Shown here: one piece after another, positions 23,548-37,199 of the stretch
Numbering within the stretch: position 1 is the stretch's first letter
Layout of the letters: every line of letters begins with the position of its first letter
Source of the DNA: Dolomedes plantarius
Lineage: Eukaryota > Arthropoda > Arachnida > Araneae > Dolomedidae
Assembly: GCA_907164885.2 (NCBI GenBank)
Contig: OU015490.1
Coordinates: 92,377,799-92,441,798 of the forward strand
Length of the DNA: 64,000 nt
Reading direction: 5' to 3'
Made by a program: the position numbers and the translations under genes
Notes under the pieces: generated by a model
Told to the model about the DNA's origin: nothing
Database searches by the model: none
What the model saw: the letters and a program-made list of their open reading frames with translations, nothing else

Positions 23548-23722
23548 GGCCTGTTTACATAGGAGTCCGGTAGCGGAACATTAAAGTTAAGGTGACGTTG
23601 AGACGAAAATAAACCAATCATAGGCGTTAAAATTTCGTCACTAATTGTTTGGAGGTTTGTCATTGGTTAAATACATTTCAATACTTTAACGCTCCGCTTA
23701 CGGACTCCTATGTGAACAGGCC
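23548..23722. mobile_element. MITE with inverted repeats of about 35 bp (unit C)
   Basis: This copy has the same ends as 6220-6395 and is one base shorter. Confidence 0.85.
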
Positions 23723-25216
23723 GTAACTGTCGTAGTAGTCCAGTCCATTTGTGCTCAAAAGGGGCCCTAGAGGGAAAATTTTGGGGTAGTTTTGATTTCT
23801 TCCATTTTATATGTTTTTTGGGATGCTGAATCCGAATCTGAGGTTTGTTAACAAAATTTCGTGACGCAACATTGAAGAAAATGCAAAAAAAGGTAAAATT
23901 TTTCACTTTTTGGCTGTTTTTTGCTTATAACTCGGAAACTATCAACTTTTCGTATGTAACCCCATTATTTAAAATGAAAGTACATAAAATTTCCTACAAA
24001 TTACACTATTTAGGTTTTTTCTCCGACGGACATTTTGGGCTCAAGCGCTATTTGAAAATTGGCGTAATTCGGCTGTCTCCGCAAAAACCCACTTTTCCCA
24101 CTCCAAAACTTTAATTTATTATTAAAGGCTGTCATTTAATTCCTCCTTTCAATACAATGTAGCATTTTCAAAATCCAGAGACCACTGAACTAATGTCACT
24201 AAGTACAGGTGTTGTCGCAGATGAGAGGATCAACTGCCACTTGTCCAAGGAGATGGGCATGATAGGTATACAGCGCATTGTTGGTGGTCGATTTTCAAGT
24301 TGTAAAATTCAAACGAGGCGAAATAGTACGGCCTCTTGCGATCATGAATAGCTCTATTCAGATACAAGACAGGGATGTAGTCATCAATCCAACCACACTT
24401 TTCCAACGAATGACCATCGTGAAGCATTCATATGAAGAGCTGCGAGAATTTTTTCGTTACGAACTTAGCCCCTACCCTCTCTCTCTTTTCGATGAGCATG
24501 GATGAGGAAAGGAACAAAATCGAGCTTGTACAGGGCTTTTACACCGACTCCAACTGAACAGGGGAACTTGAGCGATTCAAAATATGTCATTGACGGAGGG
24601 TTTTTGTTACACCGGGTCAATGGTACCACGGCCAAACATATGCAGAAATTTGCAGCTGTTATGTGTCATATGTCAAGTCGAACTACAAATCAAATGCCGT
24701 TGTCATTTTTTATGGCTACCCTGACGAAGCTTGTGAAAGCACCAAGCGCATAGAACAATTGAGAAGAGCGCAAAGAAAATAATATGCTGCAATATCATTT
24801 ACAGAATCGATGTTGCCCACTGTCTCGCAGGAGAGTTTCCTTGCAAACTCCAAAAACAAGAGCCGGTTGATATCTATGCTAATGGAAAAATTTGATAATG
24901 CAAAAATTTATTCACAGCAAGCTGTGGAGGACACTGATATCCTAATTATCACAACAGCTCTTATGTTAGCCCCTTCAAATGAATATGTGACAGTGGTGGG
25001 GAAGATATCGACCTTTTGGTGATTTTGATTGGCCTGTGTGGCCCTGATATAAAGAACGTCTTTTGAAACCAGGAAAAGGGAAGATGTCTCAAACCCTCTA
25101 CAATCCCCATCTTGCCGCTGACAAATCCTATCAGACCATATATTGTTCCTGCACGCGATGAGTGGTTGTGACACCACTTCTGCTTTGTTTAATCAGGGGA
25201 AACTGAAATTTCTTAA

Positions 25217-26586
25217 CCCGTCGTTGGTCGCACCAATTTGAGTAACGCCAGTGGTCGCGCGTAAGGGCTTTTCTCACACTACCCATTTCCGTTGTTTTAA
25301 GTTGTCTGCTCAACAATAACACTTCAAAATTGTTTCTTTTCTAGGAATTGCATTAATATTAAGCAATCACGAGCAAGGAATTACAATTAAAATAATTATT
25401 TTAAAGCTATTATTCAGGAAAATTAATAGCGAAAGTGAAATTAAAAAAATCATACCTACTTTATGAATCAAATTAAAAAAAACATATTAACTGTACTTTA
25501 TTAGAACGTCAACTGAAAGTCTTATAAATTAGACGAAATGGACCTGGTAAATAAAATATTATACTATAAGTATTTATTAACACAGCATTTGGGGCATACG
25601 TAAGTTGAATGTTCGGTACAAATAGGTCGCGCACAGGTAACACAACCCTTTTTTGGCTTCCTATTTTTTCTTCGAGGACAGAATGCACAAAATCCGGTGG
25701 TTTCAACATTTCGTTTGATTCTTGAGGAGCCATCAACTCCTGTTATTTGGCTAATTGCACTTCGCAATGCTGGTGACAAGTTTGGAACTGAATAACGGTC
25801 ACCAGGTGAGGTTTCATGAGTTCCAATGCTAATTCCTTCAAGAAGGCTCGTCTAGCCATCGTATTGTTTGTATTTGCAGTATATATAATTTGGCTGTTGA
25901 TACCACCAATGTTCATGATCGAAAAAAATAATGTCAATGGCCATCTCCGACTTATTCTCGAAACAGAGTACTCATCTTTGAGTTCGTCGACTAGGTCGAC
26001 ACCACCCTTAGTGAGATTATAAACGTAATAATCTCTGGTTTAGAGAGGACGCCAGAATCTTTATCTATTTTTTTACCATTGTGCAAAGAGGAATAAAGAA
26101 GAACATTCTTCCCCTTCTTTGGAATATAAGACACTAAAGTGTAGTTGACGAAAACGCAAACACACTTCTTCTCAAAAGTAAAGTTCCCAAAAGTAATATT
26201 TTCTCAAAAGTAAAGAATAACACTGATCAAAATGCGCTTCTAACAAACAAAATTTGCAAATAAATTAGGAGATAAATGTACTCACATCATCGCGTTATTA
26301 AATAACACAAATGCTGGTGGTCTCTTGATGAGAAACGCTCTCACGTGATGCAAACGCCAGTGGTCGCGCGATGAGAGAAATGCTCACACAAAAAGACACC
26401 TAAGCAAATAGCAGGCTGTTTGAAGGTCAAACACGCCCTAATTTTTATCTTAACTGATAACAGATTGTTGAGGAGATTCTAAAAGTCAGCTAGACAGGGG
26501 GTGGTGTCCCCAGGGTCATTTTCAAATAAGGGTGCAATTTATATGACAAGTGTGAGAGAAATGCTCATAGCGCGACCAATGACGGG
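25217..26586 (-). mobile_element. piggyBac element, truncated, nested (unit C)
   Basis: TTAA lies on both sides (25213-25216, 26587-26590), with inverted repeats and contents as in unit B. Confidence 0.93.
25560..26104 (-). pseudogene. piggyBac transposase, C-terminal fragment (unit C)
   Basis: This is the same C-terminal fragment as at 8236-8784. Small deletions (for example a shorter stretch at 26022) break the upstream part of the frame further, so only the segment from TLFFSIMN onward is continuous. Confidence 0.85.
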
Positions 26587-28084
26587 TTAAAGTCCTGCAG
26601 AGGAACAATGACTTGTAACCAGTCATTGATCCTTTCAAAGACCCTCAGGCATACCAGGACGAGATTGCCGAAGCAGGAAACGTGTTTCTCATGGCTCTGT
26701 ATGAGAAAGGACATGAGATTAGCCTGAACGATTTGAGATACAGGCAATACGTATCTTCATCATACAAAAGTGAAACTAACATTGCCTCACTACCCCCCAC
26801 CGAAGCTGCTGCACGACAACATTCACTGAAAGTTTACTTTCAGATGCAGCAGTGGTTATCCGGTCAAACCACACTCGACGAGCAACAAAGAGACCCGAAC
26901 GAGTGGGGTTGGAAAAAAACAAGGAATGGTCTCGTGCCAGTGCCAACCACTTTGAACCCTGCACCGGACTCGATACTTCGGCACATTTCTTGTAAATGTA
27001 AAAAAGGCTGCCAACGCAATTGTTGATGCAGTAAAGCTGGCCTCCATTACTCCCCGATCTGCACATCGTGCGAAGAGCTGTGTGAGAACGTCGAGCTCCC
27101 GGAAGACAGCATTGACTTTGACGAAGAAGAGACCGTAGAACAGACTGAAGAAATACGCTTGCATGATGCGGAAGGTATGTCTAATCTCACAATCTATTTC
27201 GTAATCAGTCATCTCTCCTTCAGATATGATCACAAGTCGTCGTTTTCTCACCACCTCTTTCATTTTCCAGATGAACAAGCCCCGACGCTGACGACAGAAC
27301 AACCCGAACCTGTACCAGGACTCGCCGCCTTCGAAGAACCTCAGCCAGGACCCTCTAAACGACAACGGCTCATATAATAATGTAATATATGATCATATGT
27401 ATACAATATAATAAAATGTAATAATTTTCAAGATTTTTCGTTGGAATTTCATTTTTTTTGTAACTGAATTTGTACAATTTCGGACTTCATTAAATAACTT
27501 GAACATTATTTTATTTTTGAAAAAATTACCTGTACCTCTACATATACGATCTAAATAAGGTATGTGCAGAGAAATGGGAGGAATTCACTAATTGACAGCC
27601 ATTAATAATAAATTAGAATTTGGAGTGGAAAAAGTGGGTTTTTGCGGAGACAGCCGAAATACGCCAATTTTCAAATAGCGCTTGAGCCCAAACGGTCCGT
27701 CGGAGAAAATAACCTAACTAGTTAAATTTGTAGGAAATTTTATGTACTTTCATTTCGACTATGGGGGGGGGGCGGGGGTTACATACGAAAAGTTGATAGT
27801 TTCCGAGTTATAAGCAAAAAACCGCTAAAAAATGAAAAATTTTACCTTTTTTTGCACTTTCTTCAATGTTGCGTCACGAAATTTTGTTAACAAACTTCAG
27901 ATTCGGATTCAGCACCCCAAAAAACATATAAAATGGAAAAAATCAAAACTACCCCAAAATTTTCCTCCTAAAAACACTATTTGACTGGACTATAGCTACA
28001 CGGCGAAGTTTGGAGTGATTTTTTTATTCCTCAGCGATCTTATTCGTAAATCGATCGCTAGTTATTACGGAAAATAAGTAAATA

Positions 28085-29492
28085 CACTCATGGACAAAAA
28101 AATTAGCGCACCAAGAAGGAGTCGTCAAAATGAAACGAAATTTTACATACGTAATGACTACTTTGATATAAGTAAATGATAAGAAAATCAAAGAAAAGGG
28201 ATAATTTATTTCAGAGAAAAAGGCAAAAGAACGGAGGAGTTAATACTCCGTTGGACCCCCTCTAGCGCGAATGCACGATGCGATACGATCGGGCATTGAG
28301 TCATACAAGTTCTGTATGATGTCTTGAGACATTTCGTTCCATATTTGCTGTAACCTTGCCTCTAGTTCGTTCAACCTCGTGGGATGCCCAACTCGTCGTC
28401 CCAAATAATCCCAGATATGCTCGATTGGAGACAAATCTGGGGATCGGGCAGGCCAAGGAAGGGTAGTAACAGTGCGGAGACAGTCTTGTGACATCCGTAT
28501 GAGGCTGAGCATTGTCTTGTTGAAAAATGGCTTCTGGGAGCCGTTGCATGAGTGGCAAAACATGTGGTTGCAGGATTTCATGAACATACCGCTGGGCTGT
28601 CATGGTGCCACGGAACAATACTAGGGGTGACCGTGTATTGTAGGCAATGGCACCCCATACCATCACACCAGCTGTGGGAGCGATGTGTCGCTGTACAGCA
28701 AAGGCAGGATTGAAGCGTTCAGCACGAGCTCTCCACACACGAACACGATTGTCATCACTGCCGAGATTGAATCTGGATTCGTCGCTAAAGACGACCCGGT
28801 TCCATTCCGCTGCAGTCCAGTTTCCTCGTGCGCGGCAAAACTCCAAACGGAGGCGTCGATGGGTGGGCGTCAAGGGCAGCACACGTAATGGGCGCCGCGA
28901 TACCAACTGTCCTTCAGCCAGGCGCCTTCGTATGGTTCGAGAAGACACAGAGGCCCCTAGTGAAGGTGCTACCTGTGCCTGGATGGCGGCCGATGAAGCA
29001 GTTGGCTGTACGCGTGCATTTCTTACGATGTGGTGGTCTTCTCGACGACTGGTCTGTCGAGGGCGTCCTGAGCCTGGTCTTCGTGTACATGACATCTCTC
29101 GGGTCCACTGGTCCCAACACCTCCTCACAACACAATCAGAGCGGCCTAATTGACGAGCTACTCGCCTAGCTGACCACCCAGCTTCCATCATCCCGACGAT
29201 TCTCCCCCTCTCAAACTGCGACAACTGCTTATATTGTCTTCGAACACGGCGTAATGGCATGTCTATCTCAGCTCTTCCTTTGTAAATGATTCAGCACACT
29301 CAAAGAAGCTTTGGTTACCTGTTTTATACTCCACAGAGTACGATGTTCAACGCCCTCTACCGGCTATACGTAATGCGCAATCACGCTGCATTTCTAATCA
29401 TTTGCATATCTCCCCGACATGTACCTTCATTGCAAGTTTCGTTACGATCCCGCAATTATTTCTTGGTGCGCTAATTTTTTTGTCCATGAGTG
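28085..29492 (-). mobile_element. Tc1-type element (unit C)
   Basis: This copy has the same ends, TA flanks and length as 10738-12145. Confidence 0.93.
28240..29260 (-). pseudogene. Tc1 transposase, frameshifted (unit C)
   Basis: This copy carries the same five-base deletion and frameshift as the unit B copy, so the lesion predates the duplication. Confidence 0.92.
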
Positions 29493-30393
29493 TATATCAC
29501 ATAATAAAAATTAAAAAAAAATTATTAACCAAAATTTTTCGTTAGCATTTTCACAAATTTCAATCTTATCCAGTGCATCAGAACAAAAAAAAATCAAACG
29601 ATTTTTTCTTTCTCTAAGAATGTATCATTTGAATTTTAAATTTATTATTTTGAAAAAGCACTTGCGCGTGTGTCATCGTCCATGTATAATACGATTTATA
29701 ATAAGCAGTAGAAGAATCTAAGTTTATTTAGATAAACTGTCGTAGAGCATTTTCAACCAATTTAACCAAAACAGATAAATTTTTTTCTTCCTGTATTGGA
29801 AGAAATTTTATATGAATATTTCAAAAGTCCATTGACTTGAACAAAGTTAACTTATACCTGAAATAAAGAACAGATTCCCAGAGTAAATAATACTTGATAG
29901 ATAGATTTCATCTATATATATAAAACAGTTCCGTAACTGACTCACTGACATACAACGCACAGACCAAACCGCTGGACCTAAAGGGCTGAAATTTTGCATG
30001 GCGATTCTTCTTATGGTGTAGGGGTGTACTAAGAAAGATTTTTGAAAAATTCTTCTTAGATTTTTTAAAATTAAATTTTTAAGCTGTTTTTGTAACTTTT
30101 TTTAAGTTTGTATTTAAAATAATAATTTGAGGGTTATAAAATTTATATCACGAGAAAGATCATAATTCCTTTAAAATGAAATCTTTTTCAAATTTTTACC
30201 TCAATTTTCTGATTTTTGATGAATTTTTAAAGATTAATTTTTAGAATCTATGCTGATCACGTGATTTCTTTTTCTGGTACTTTAATTAAATATATCGTTA
30301 CGTGCATAGCAACTATCTAGACAAAAAAAATTTTTTTCTTTCTAATGCAGGAGACGATTGGATATTATCCAAAAAAAATTAATATCCCTTACG

Positions 30394-30483
<90 letters not shown>

Positions 30484-30485
<2 letters not shown>

Positions 30486-30617
30486 TAGCTGAAAACCCGC
30501 ACTTCGCTACGGAGTACATTCAAATTAAATACAACGGTCAATGTATGCAAGTAATGCCAAAAAAATAAATATATATATTTATAATAAATGCGACGATCAA
30601 TGTATACAATTGATGTA

Positions 30618-30679
<62 letters not shown>

Positions 30680-30689
30680 CATACATACA

Positions 30690-30725
<36 letters not shown>

Positions 30726-31235
30726 TATACATTTATAAAAGAATCGTAAGGGATATTTATTTTTTTTGGATAATATCCAATCGTCTGCTGCATTAGAAAG
30801 AAAAAAATATTTTTTTTGTCTATTTAGTTGTTATTCACGTGACGATAAATTTATTAAAAGTACCAGAAAAAGAAATCACGTGATCAGCATTTAATAAATT
30901 AAATTCTAAAAATTAATCTTTAAAAATTCACCAAAAATCAGAAAATCGAGGTAAAGTTTCGAAAAAGATATCATTTTAAAGGAATTTTTATGATCTTTCT
31001 CGTGATAAAAATTTTATAACCCTCAAATTATTATTTTAAATACAAACTTAAAAAAAGTTACAAAAACAGCTTAAAAATTTAATTTAAAAAATCTAAGAAG
31101 AATTTTTCAAAAATCTTTCTTAGTGCACCCCTACACCATAAGAAAAATCGCCATGCAAAATTTCAGCCCTTTAGGTCCAGCGGTTTGGTCTGTGCGTTGT
31201 ATGTCAGTGAGTCAGTTCCGGAACTGTTTTATATA
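30484..31235 (-). mobile_element. Inverted HINE copy (unit C)
   Basis: This is the same element as 13138-13887. Confidence 0.5.
30622..30718. repeat. (TA)n followed by (CATA)n microsatellite (unit C)
   Basis: A TA run grades into about ten CATA units. Unit B has the same structure at 13270-13372, interrupted by one ACTA. Confidence 0.93.
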
Positions 31236-32841
31236 CAGCGGCTCCCAAAAGTGGTCGTACACTTACGATTTTCAATGAAATAGGGGTCTATCCATTGATT
31301 AAAATGAATATTTCAGAATGGGTAATTAATAATAAGATCTATAATCTATTTTTAACAAAACTACATGAAATATTTTGAAAACATAGTAAAACTTTATCTC
31401 ACAAAAGTAATCGTACACTTGTAAAAAATCTCTACATATTAATAAATATTCTAATTTTCCGTTAAATTAATATTTAGTAGGATATCCTTTAGCATCCACA
31501 ACAGCTTTTTAAACGTCTGGGAATAGATTGCACTAGTTCTTTTGTAATTTCTGCATCAATGTTCATCTATTCTTCCATCATAATTGTTTTTAGTTCGCTT
31601 TTCGTGTGAATGCCGTGTTTTCGTACTTGAACCTCCAGCTCTCTCAAAATATGGTTTAAAACTGGCGATTGAGGTGGTGTTTTCAAAACTTGTGGACAAT
31701 TATAGAGACACCAGATGCGAACGTTGAGAGCCGTGTGCTTAGGATCGTTATCTTGATAAAAAACAAATTTGTTTCCAATACCCAAATTTTGAGCTGATAA
31801 TTTTAAATTGTCTCTTAAAATATTTATAAAAACAGCATGATTCATTATGCCATCAATAAATACCAAATTTCCTAGTCCTGATGCTGACATGCACCCCCAC
31901 ACAAGGATACCTCCACCGGCATGCTAAACTGTTCCTATTAAGTTCTTGGGATTAAATTCCTCATTTTTTTCTTCTCCATACAATTATACGCCCATCAGCA
32001 CCAAAAATGTTCATCGGCAAATAAGTCATTATTCTAATAGGTTTGGGGCTTATTTATCATTGATAGTGCCAAGGGAAGCCTAAACTTTCTGTTTTTCTCA
32101 CTCACAAAAAATTTTCTATGGGCAGAACGCCCATGTAATCCAGCTGTTCTGAGAACTCGTCAAAAAATTTCAGGTGAAATTGAAGTAGAAAATGTTTCAT
32201 TGAATTCTGCAGAAACTTTTACAGCACTCAAACGTAAATTTTTCACAAATTTTCTAATTATAAATCTCTGATCAAGTTTTGTTAACTTTGCCGGACGGCC
32301 TTTTCTTACCTTGTTTTCGATCCAATTTTCTTCTTTAAAGCGTTTTTTCACATACTGCACAGTAGAATGGGATAAATTAAGTAATTTAGCAATATTCCGA
32401 ACTGATTTACCACTACTATGATGAAAAATAATCAATTTTCGAATGCTGTTTGTTGTTTCTTTACGACTACGAGCCATTTTTAAATAATAAATAGAATATT
32501 AGTGAGTAGGCAAGCAAAAATTAAAGCCAAACGATATTTTAAATGCCACCACAATTCAAAAATAAAAATAAAGCGCCAGACGATAATTTTAATTATGAAT
32601 TTATCCGAAAATATTTCAGTGTACGATGACTTTTGTGAGATAAAGTTTTAGTTACTTTTTGATTACTGGTTTCTTAAAAATAAAGTTTTACTATGTTTTC
32701 AAAATATTTCATGTAGTTTTGTTAAGAATAGATTATAGATCTTATTATTAAATACCCATTCTGAAATACTCATTTTAATTAATGGATACACCCTTATTTC
32801 ATAGAAATTCGTAAGTGTACGAACACTTTTGGGAGCCACTG
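31236..32841 (-). mobile_element. Tc1-like element with long inverted repeats (unit C)
   Basis: This is the same element as 13888-15492, with TA on both sides. Confidence 0.9.
31567..32477 (-). pseudogene. Tc1-like transposase, decayed (unit C)
   Basis: The N-terminal frame is 32160-32477 and the C-terminal frame 31567-31902. The C-terminal frame is longer than in unit B because unit B has extra small indels. It includes MWGCMSASGLG and YQDNDPKHTA and shows the same loss around the catalytic Glu. Confidence 0.88.
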
Positions 32842-33509
32842 TATATAGATTTTTACATCAATTGTATACATTGATCATCGCATTTATTACATTAACCGTT
32901 GTATTTAATTTGAATGTACTCCATAGCGAAGCGCGGGTTTTCAGCTAGTCAATTATAAAAGCATGTAGTAACTGTTGAATCTATATAGAACAAGAATTCT
33001 CAACCTTTTAACGTTCGCGGTACCCTTGGGATTAAGATTAGAAACTGGGGCATCTTTATTGGAATCTTAGTTCTTTCATTTTTTTAAAGAATTAAATCAA
33101 AGTTGAATGTATATCAGGGACATATTACATTTAAGTTCATGTAAATACTTACTCCGTTGGGGATTTTATTCATTTATTAAAAGATATCAGTAACAAACAC
33201 CAGAATAGTACATAATAATAATAAATAACCAGGGAATTTAGTATGGTAATACACTAGCGGACTACAAGGGAAATCGCTAAGAGTTTTGTTTTATTATTGC
33301 GAGACTTTCAACTGATTCTTAGATCACAAATGTTTGAATATGAGTGTAACACTGAAATTTTTTTTGACAGAGGCATACAAAATCCCCCCCCCTCCCCCCC
33401 AAAAAAAAAGAAAGGAAAAAAAAATTCTTGGATATTTAAATTTTAACTCTTTTATGCCCGCAGACGATAATTTGTGGCAACAATTGCAATTTAGCTATCG
33501 TAGAATAAA

Positions 33510-34540
33510 TTTTGAAAGAAGAGAAAATGGAGTTGACGCGAGAGAATTATCGAGCTATGATTTTAAAGTGGGGCTAAAACATGAAGAATGCCTTCTACGT
33601 CTACAATTAGCATATGGAAATGAAGTTCCATCTCATGCCACTGTATTCAGATGTTTTACAGAATTTAGAAGAGATCGAAATCCTCTCCTGGACGAAGAAC
33701 GAACGCACAGGATGACCTTCGCCAGCTGTAGTCCCAGAAAATGTGTCGGCCGTACGAAAAATGTTAATCGATGATAATCGCGGTACCTACCAAATGATGC
33801 AGAAGGAACTTTGGATCTGCAGCTATACATAAAATTATTCATGAAGAACTGCTAATGAAAACATTAGTTTGTCGTTGGGTCTGCATAATTTAACAGAACA
33901 CTAAAAAGCGGAGCGTGTCAGAATCAGCAAAGAAACCTTAAAATTATTTAATGATGGTGGGCACCGCATTATTTCTAAAATCATAACTGGTACTGGTGAT
34001 GAGACGTACGTACCTTTTATTGACGTTCCAACATGCCAAGAAAGTAAAGTATGGTTCTTTGAAGATGACCCCAAACCAACAATGCTGAAAAGACAACGAT
34101 CAATGAAGAAAGAAACGTATGCCGTGTTCTTCAGAACTTCAGAGCTGGTCAAAGCCATAAGGCTAGAGGGACATGAAACAGTTAAAGCTGATTGGTACAC
34201 CACTAAGTGTCTTCCAGAAATTCTTCAAGGGGTGAATCTTGCTTCAACACGACAATGCATCTTCTGATACAGCAAGGATTAGTCAAATTTCTTGATAAAA
34301 AAAAAAAAAAACATCAAAGCGATAGAACATCCACCATATTCTCCTGATCTTGCTATGTGTGACTTTTGGCTATTTTTCAGTCTAAAATAAAATTACGTAG
34401 GCGTCGTTTTCACCCTGAAGATGAGCTTGATAAGGCTATAAAAACATATTTTCCCTCTATTCCAAGAAATAGACGACTTGAGGCATTTAATCTTTGGAAA
34501 ATTCGCATACCTTAATCTTGGTGGGAACTACTTTGAACAC
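33510..34540 (+). pseudogene. Mariner-type transposase remnant (unit C)
   Basis: This is the same remnant as in unit B, with real substitutions near the start (for example KHEECLLRLQ against NQGECLQRLQ). An upstream open stretch from 33334 reads into it. Confidence 0.8.
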
Positions 34541-35528
34541 TCATAAGAATTGGTAAGTAACTTTTATCATTTAGCCGTATCTCGAAAATTTTAGTGGGAC
34601 CCTCGTATCAGGCCTAACAGTAGTGGGTGTCAGAGATGCTAATTCATCCTCAGGAACGATTGTATCGATCTGTGTCACAATCTGTCGGCGTGAGAGTCAT
34701 TCAACTTAATATTTATATTACATGGATCCTACTAATATTTTTTTATCACCGCTCCCCCCCCCCCACCCCCCCACCCCCACAAAAAAAAAATCTCGCACCA
34801 GTTCGAAATCACTGATACAGAAGCCCTATAAGTCTTTTCTCACGATTGGATAAGCATTGAACGCTTAATATAGCACAGTTTGAGGAACATTTCTTTTACT
34901 GTATTTTAATATTTTTATGGATAATGTCCAATCGTCTGCCGCATTAGAAAGAAAAAAAATTGTCAATTTATTTCGTTGTTATGCACATGACACAAAATTA
35001 ATTTAAAATATCACAAAAAGAAAAGAAACCACGTGATCAGCATTTAATAAATTAAATTCTAAAAATTAATCTTAAAAATTCCCCAAAATTCAGAAAACAG
35101 AGGCAAAGATCCGAAAAAGATTTCATTTTAAAGGAATTTTTATGATCTTTCTCGTGATATAAATTTTATAACCCTCAGATTATTATTTTAAAAGTAAACT
35201 TTAAAGAATGTTACAAACAGAGCTTAAAAATTTAATCTAAAAAAATCTAAGAAGAATTTTTAAAAAATCTTTCTTAATGCACCCCTACACTATAAGAAGA
35301 ATCGCCATGCAAAATTTCAACCCTTTAGGTCCAGTGGTTTGGTCTGTGCTTTATCTCTCAGTCAGTCAGTCAGTTACGAAACTGTTATATATATATATAG
35401 ATTATAAATATATATTATAAAAAAACCCGTGTATAAAAATTCCGCTTGCATTTCATACGAAGTATTATGTACTTCAAACGTTAAAAGAACTGAAAAAAAT
35501 TGGAAAAGATTTTTTTTTCAAATTCGAA

Positions 35529-35704
35529 TTATCGTTCTATGAAGCAAATATTTTGCGGTTTAGTCAACATGGCTCCTCCAAATATAGGTTCTAGGTCTAC
35601 TTTTGATCCAGGTGGAGCCTTCACATGAAACTTTTGCATGATGGAAACGAAGTAAAGGAATGTTGTCATGATAGCCACTCCTTCTCCTGGACAGTTCCGT
35701 TTAC
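35529..35704 (-). CDS. Cytochrome P450 3'-terminal exon, copy C (nearest to gene body)
   Basis: This third copy of the haem-binding exon is the most likely functional partner of the internal exons, because it is the first one met downstream of 42429 on the minus strand (intron about 6.7 kb). It has the acceptor CAG, phase-1 entry, the KRNCPGE haem motif, and a TAA stop at 35529-35531. The intron before it contains a DD41D element, three HINE segments and long (TA)n tracts. Confidence 0.9.
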
Positions 35705-36206
35705 CTGCAATCCAGAAAAGAAAAGTTACTCAGGCGATATTAGTTTTAGAGTATTTCCCTAACATGTTAAATGTCTGTTCAGTAAAATTGTGGAGGCTAA
35801 ATTGTTAAGCTTAATGAGGTCGTAACACTTACGATGGCATCAAATATCAGTGCTATACAGTGTGTCCGTAAAATAGGGGGTTTAAAATGGTTATAGCTAT
35901 GCCACAAATCATGTTGCAGGCAGGCGTCATACGTTAAATGAAAGAGAAACATTCAGAGTTTATGTGTGCGAAAGTTTATGTGCAGACTCCAACAGACTCC
36001 GGGAATAGCGCCGGAAAATTCTGTTTTCCAGTTAGATGGAGCTCCTCCACATTTTTCCACAATCTTGCGTGAATTTCTTAAAAAAGCATTGCCTCAGCGA
36101 TGGGTCGGACAAGAAGGGTGGATAGCCTGACCCCCACTGTCTCCAGACCTTCTCCCCATAGATTTCTATTTTTGAGTAAAAACACAAGCGTGTTTATTCT
36201 ACAACC

Positions 36207-37199
36207 TCTGACAATAAAGTTCGGTGAATGAAGTCAGAACGGCCGATCTGGCAACACTGGCGAAACAAAACGCTGCACCTGCATAGTGGTAGGTGTTGAC
36301 CATCTGCACTCACCGTTGTTCAGTTGAGCGTCGTTTGTGTTCCGTGTAAGACTTGTTTTACAAAGTGCTTGTTTAGTAACGTTTGTTCCGTGCGACAAAT
36401 CGTTACCCAGAATTTAGGTATGAGAAAAACGTGTTGTCGTCTTGTGTCACATCACTTGGATGACGATCACAAGCAGGCACGTTTAGAGGCTTCACAGGGT
36501 TTGTTGAAACGGCTGATGCGACACCAAACTTCTTGAACTGTATTGCCACTGAGGATGAGTCCTGGTGTCTCAGGTACGACCCTGAAACGAAAAGGCAAAG
36601 CATGGAATGGCGTTCTCCTGCATCACCTCGTCGGAAAAAGGTCAGAGCAGAAAAATCACGCATCAAAACGATGGTCATCACCTTTTTTGATTGTCAAGGC
36701 ATTATCGACAAGGAATTTCTACCTGAGGGAACGACGATGAATGCTGAAGGGTATATTGAAATTTTGACCCGTTTCATGAAACGTCTACGCAGGGTACGAC
36801 CCCAGTACGCACAACAAGGTTCATGGTTTTTTGTTCACGACAATGCTCGCCCTCACACAGCCAATATCGTCAAACAGTTCCTGGCAAAAAATGGGATGGT
36901 GCAAATTGAACATCCATCATACTCGCCAGATCTTAATCCTCCAGACTTCTTCCTATTCCCACAACTTGCTTTGAAAGGAATGAGATTTGACGATATTCCT
37001 GACATCCAACGAAACGTGACGAGGCTTTTGAACTGCATCCCAAAAGAAGACTTCTTGCAAAGTTTCCAGAACATGTATAGCAGATGTCAGCGGTGCATAG
37101 TTATGGGAGGTGACTATTTCGAAGGACAGTAAGGTAACTTTCGTTAATATTTCATCTACGTTAATGTTACAGGACTATTCACCGAACTTTATTGTCAGA
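36207..37199 (+). mobile_element. Mariner (DD34D), internally deleted (unit C)
   Basis: This is the third copy of the nested mariner. Its catalytic frame at 36533-37132 differs from the other two by a Ser to Cys change (FFDCQG against FFDSQG). Confidence 0.85.
36324..37132 (+). pseudogene. Mariner transposase, truncated (unit C)
   Basis: This copy has the same truncation and frameshift as in units A and B, with the DD34D triad retained in the core. Confidence 0.83.

Larger units (their letters stand above)
24230..27377 (+). pseudogene. SGCDTTS FLAP/PIN-like nuclease with CXC domain, broken (unit C)
   Basis: This copy has the same gene as in unit B. The frame from 24278 (MLVVDFQVVKFKRGE) and the 3' part from 26682 (ALYEKGHEISLNDLRYRQYV to the CXC region) are longer than in unit B. 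The CXC cluster reads SCKCKKGCQRNC, then an in-frame TGA, then CSKAGL; unit B has GGA at that codon but a frameshift just before. The intron is 27175-27270 (GTATGT...TTCCAG), and the last exon runs to 27377 with the GPSKRQRLI tail. The piggyBac interrupts it at 25217-26586. Confidence 0.75.
23738..27990 (+). mobile_element. Long-TIR nuclease transposon, type 1 (unit C)
   Basis: This copy is 4.25 kb, with arms at about 23738-24146 and 27577-27990, the same ends and flanking TA. It is collinear with 6411-10643, including the nested piggyBac. Its 3' coding part is better preserved than in unit B. Confidence 0.82.
29911..32949 (+). mobile_element. Helentron-like element hosting nested insertions (unit C)
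   Basis: This is the same composite as at 12564-15600, with different (TA)n lengths. Confidence 0.5.
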
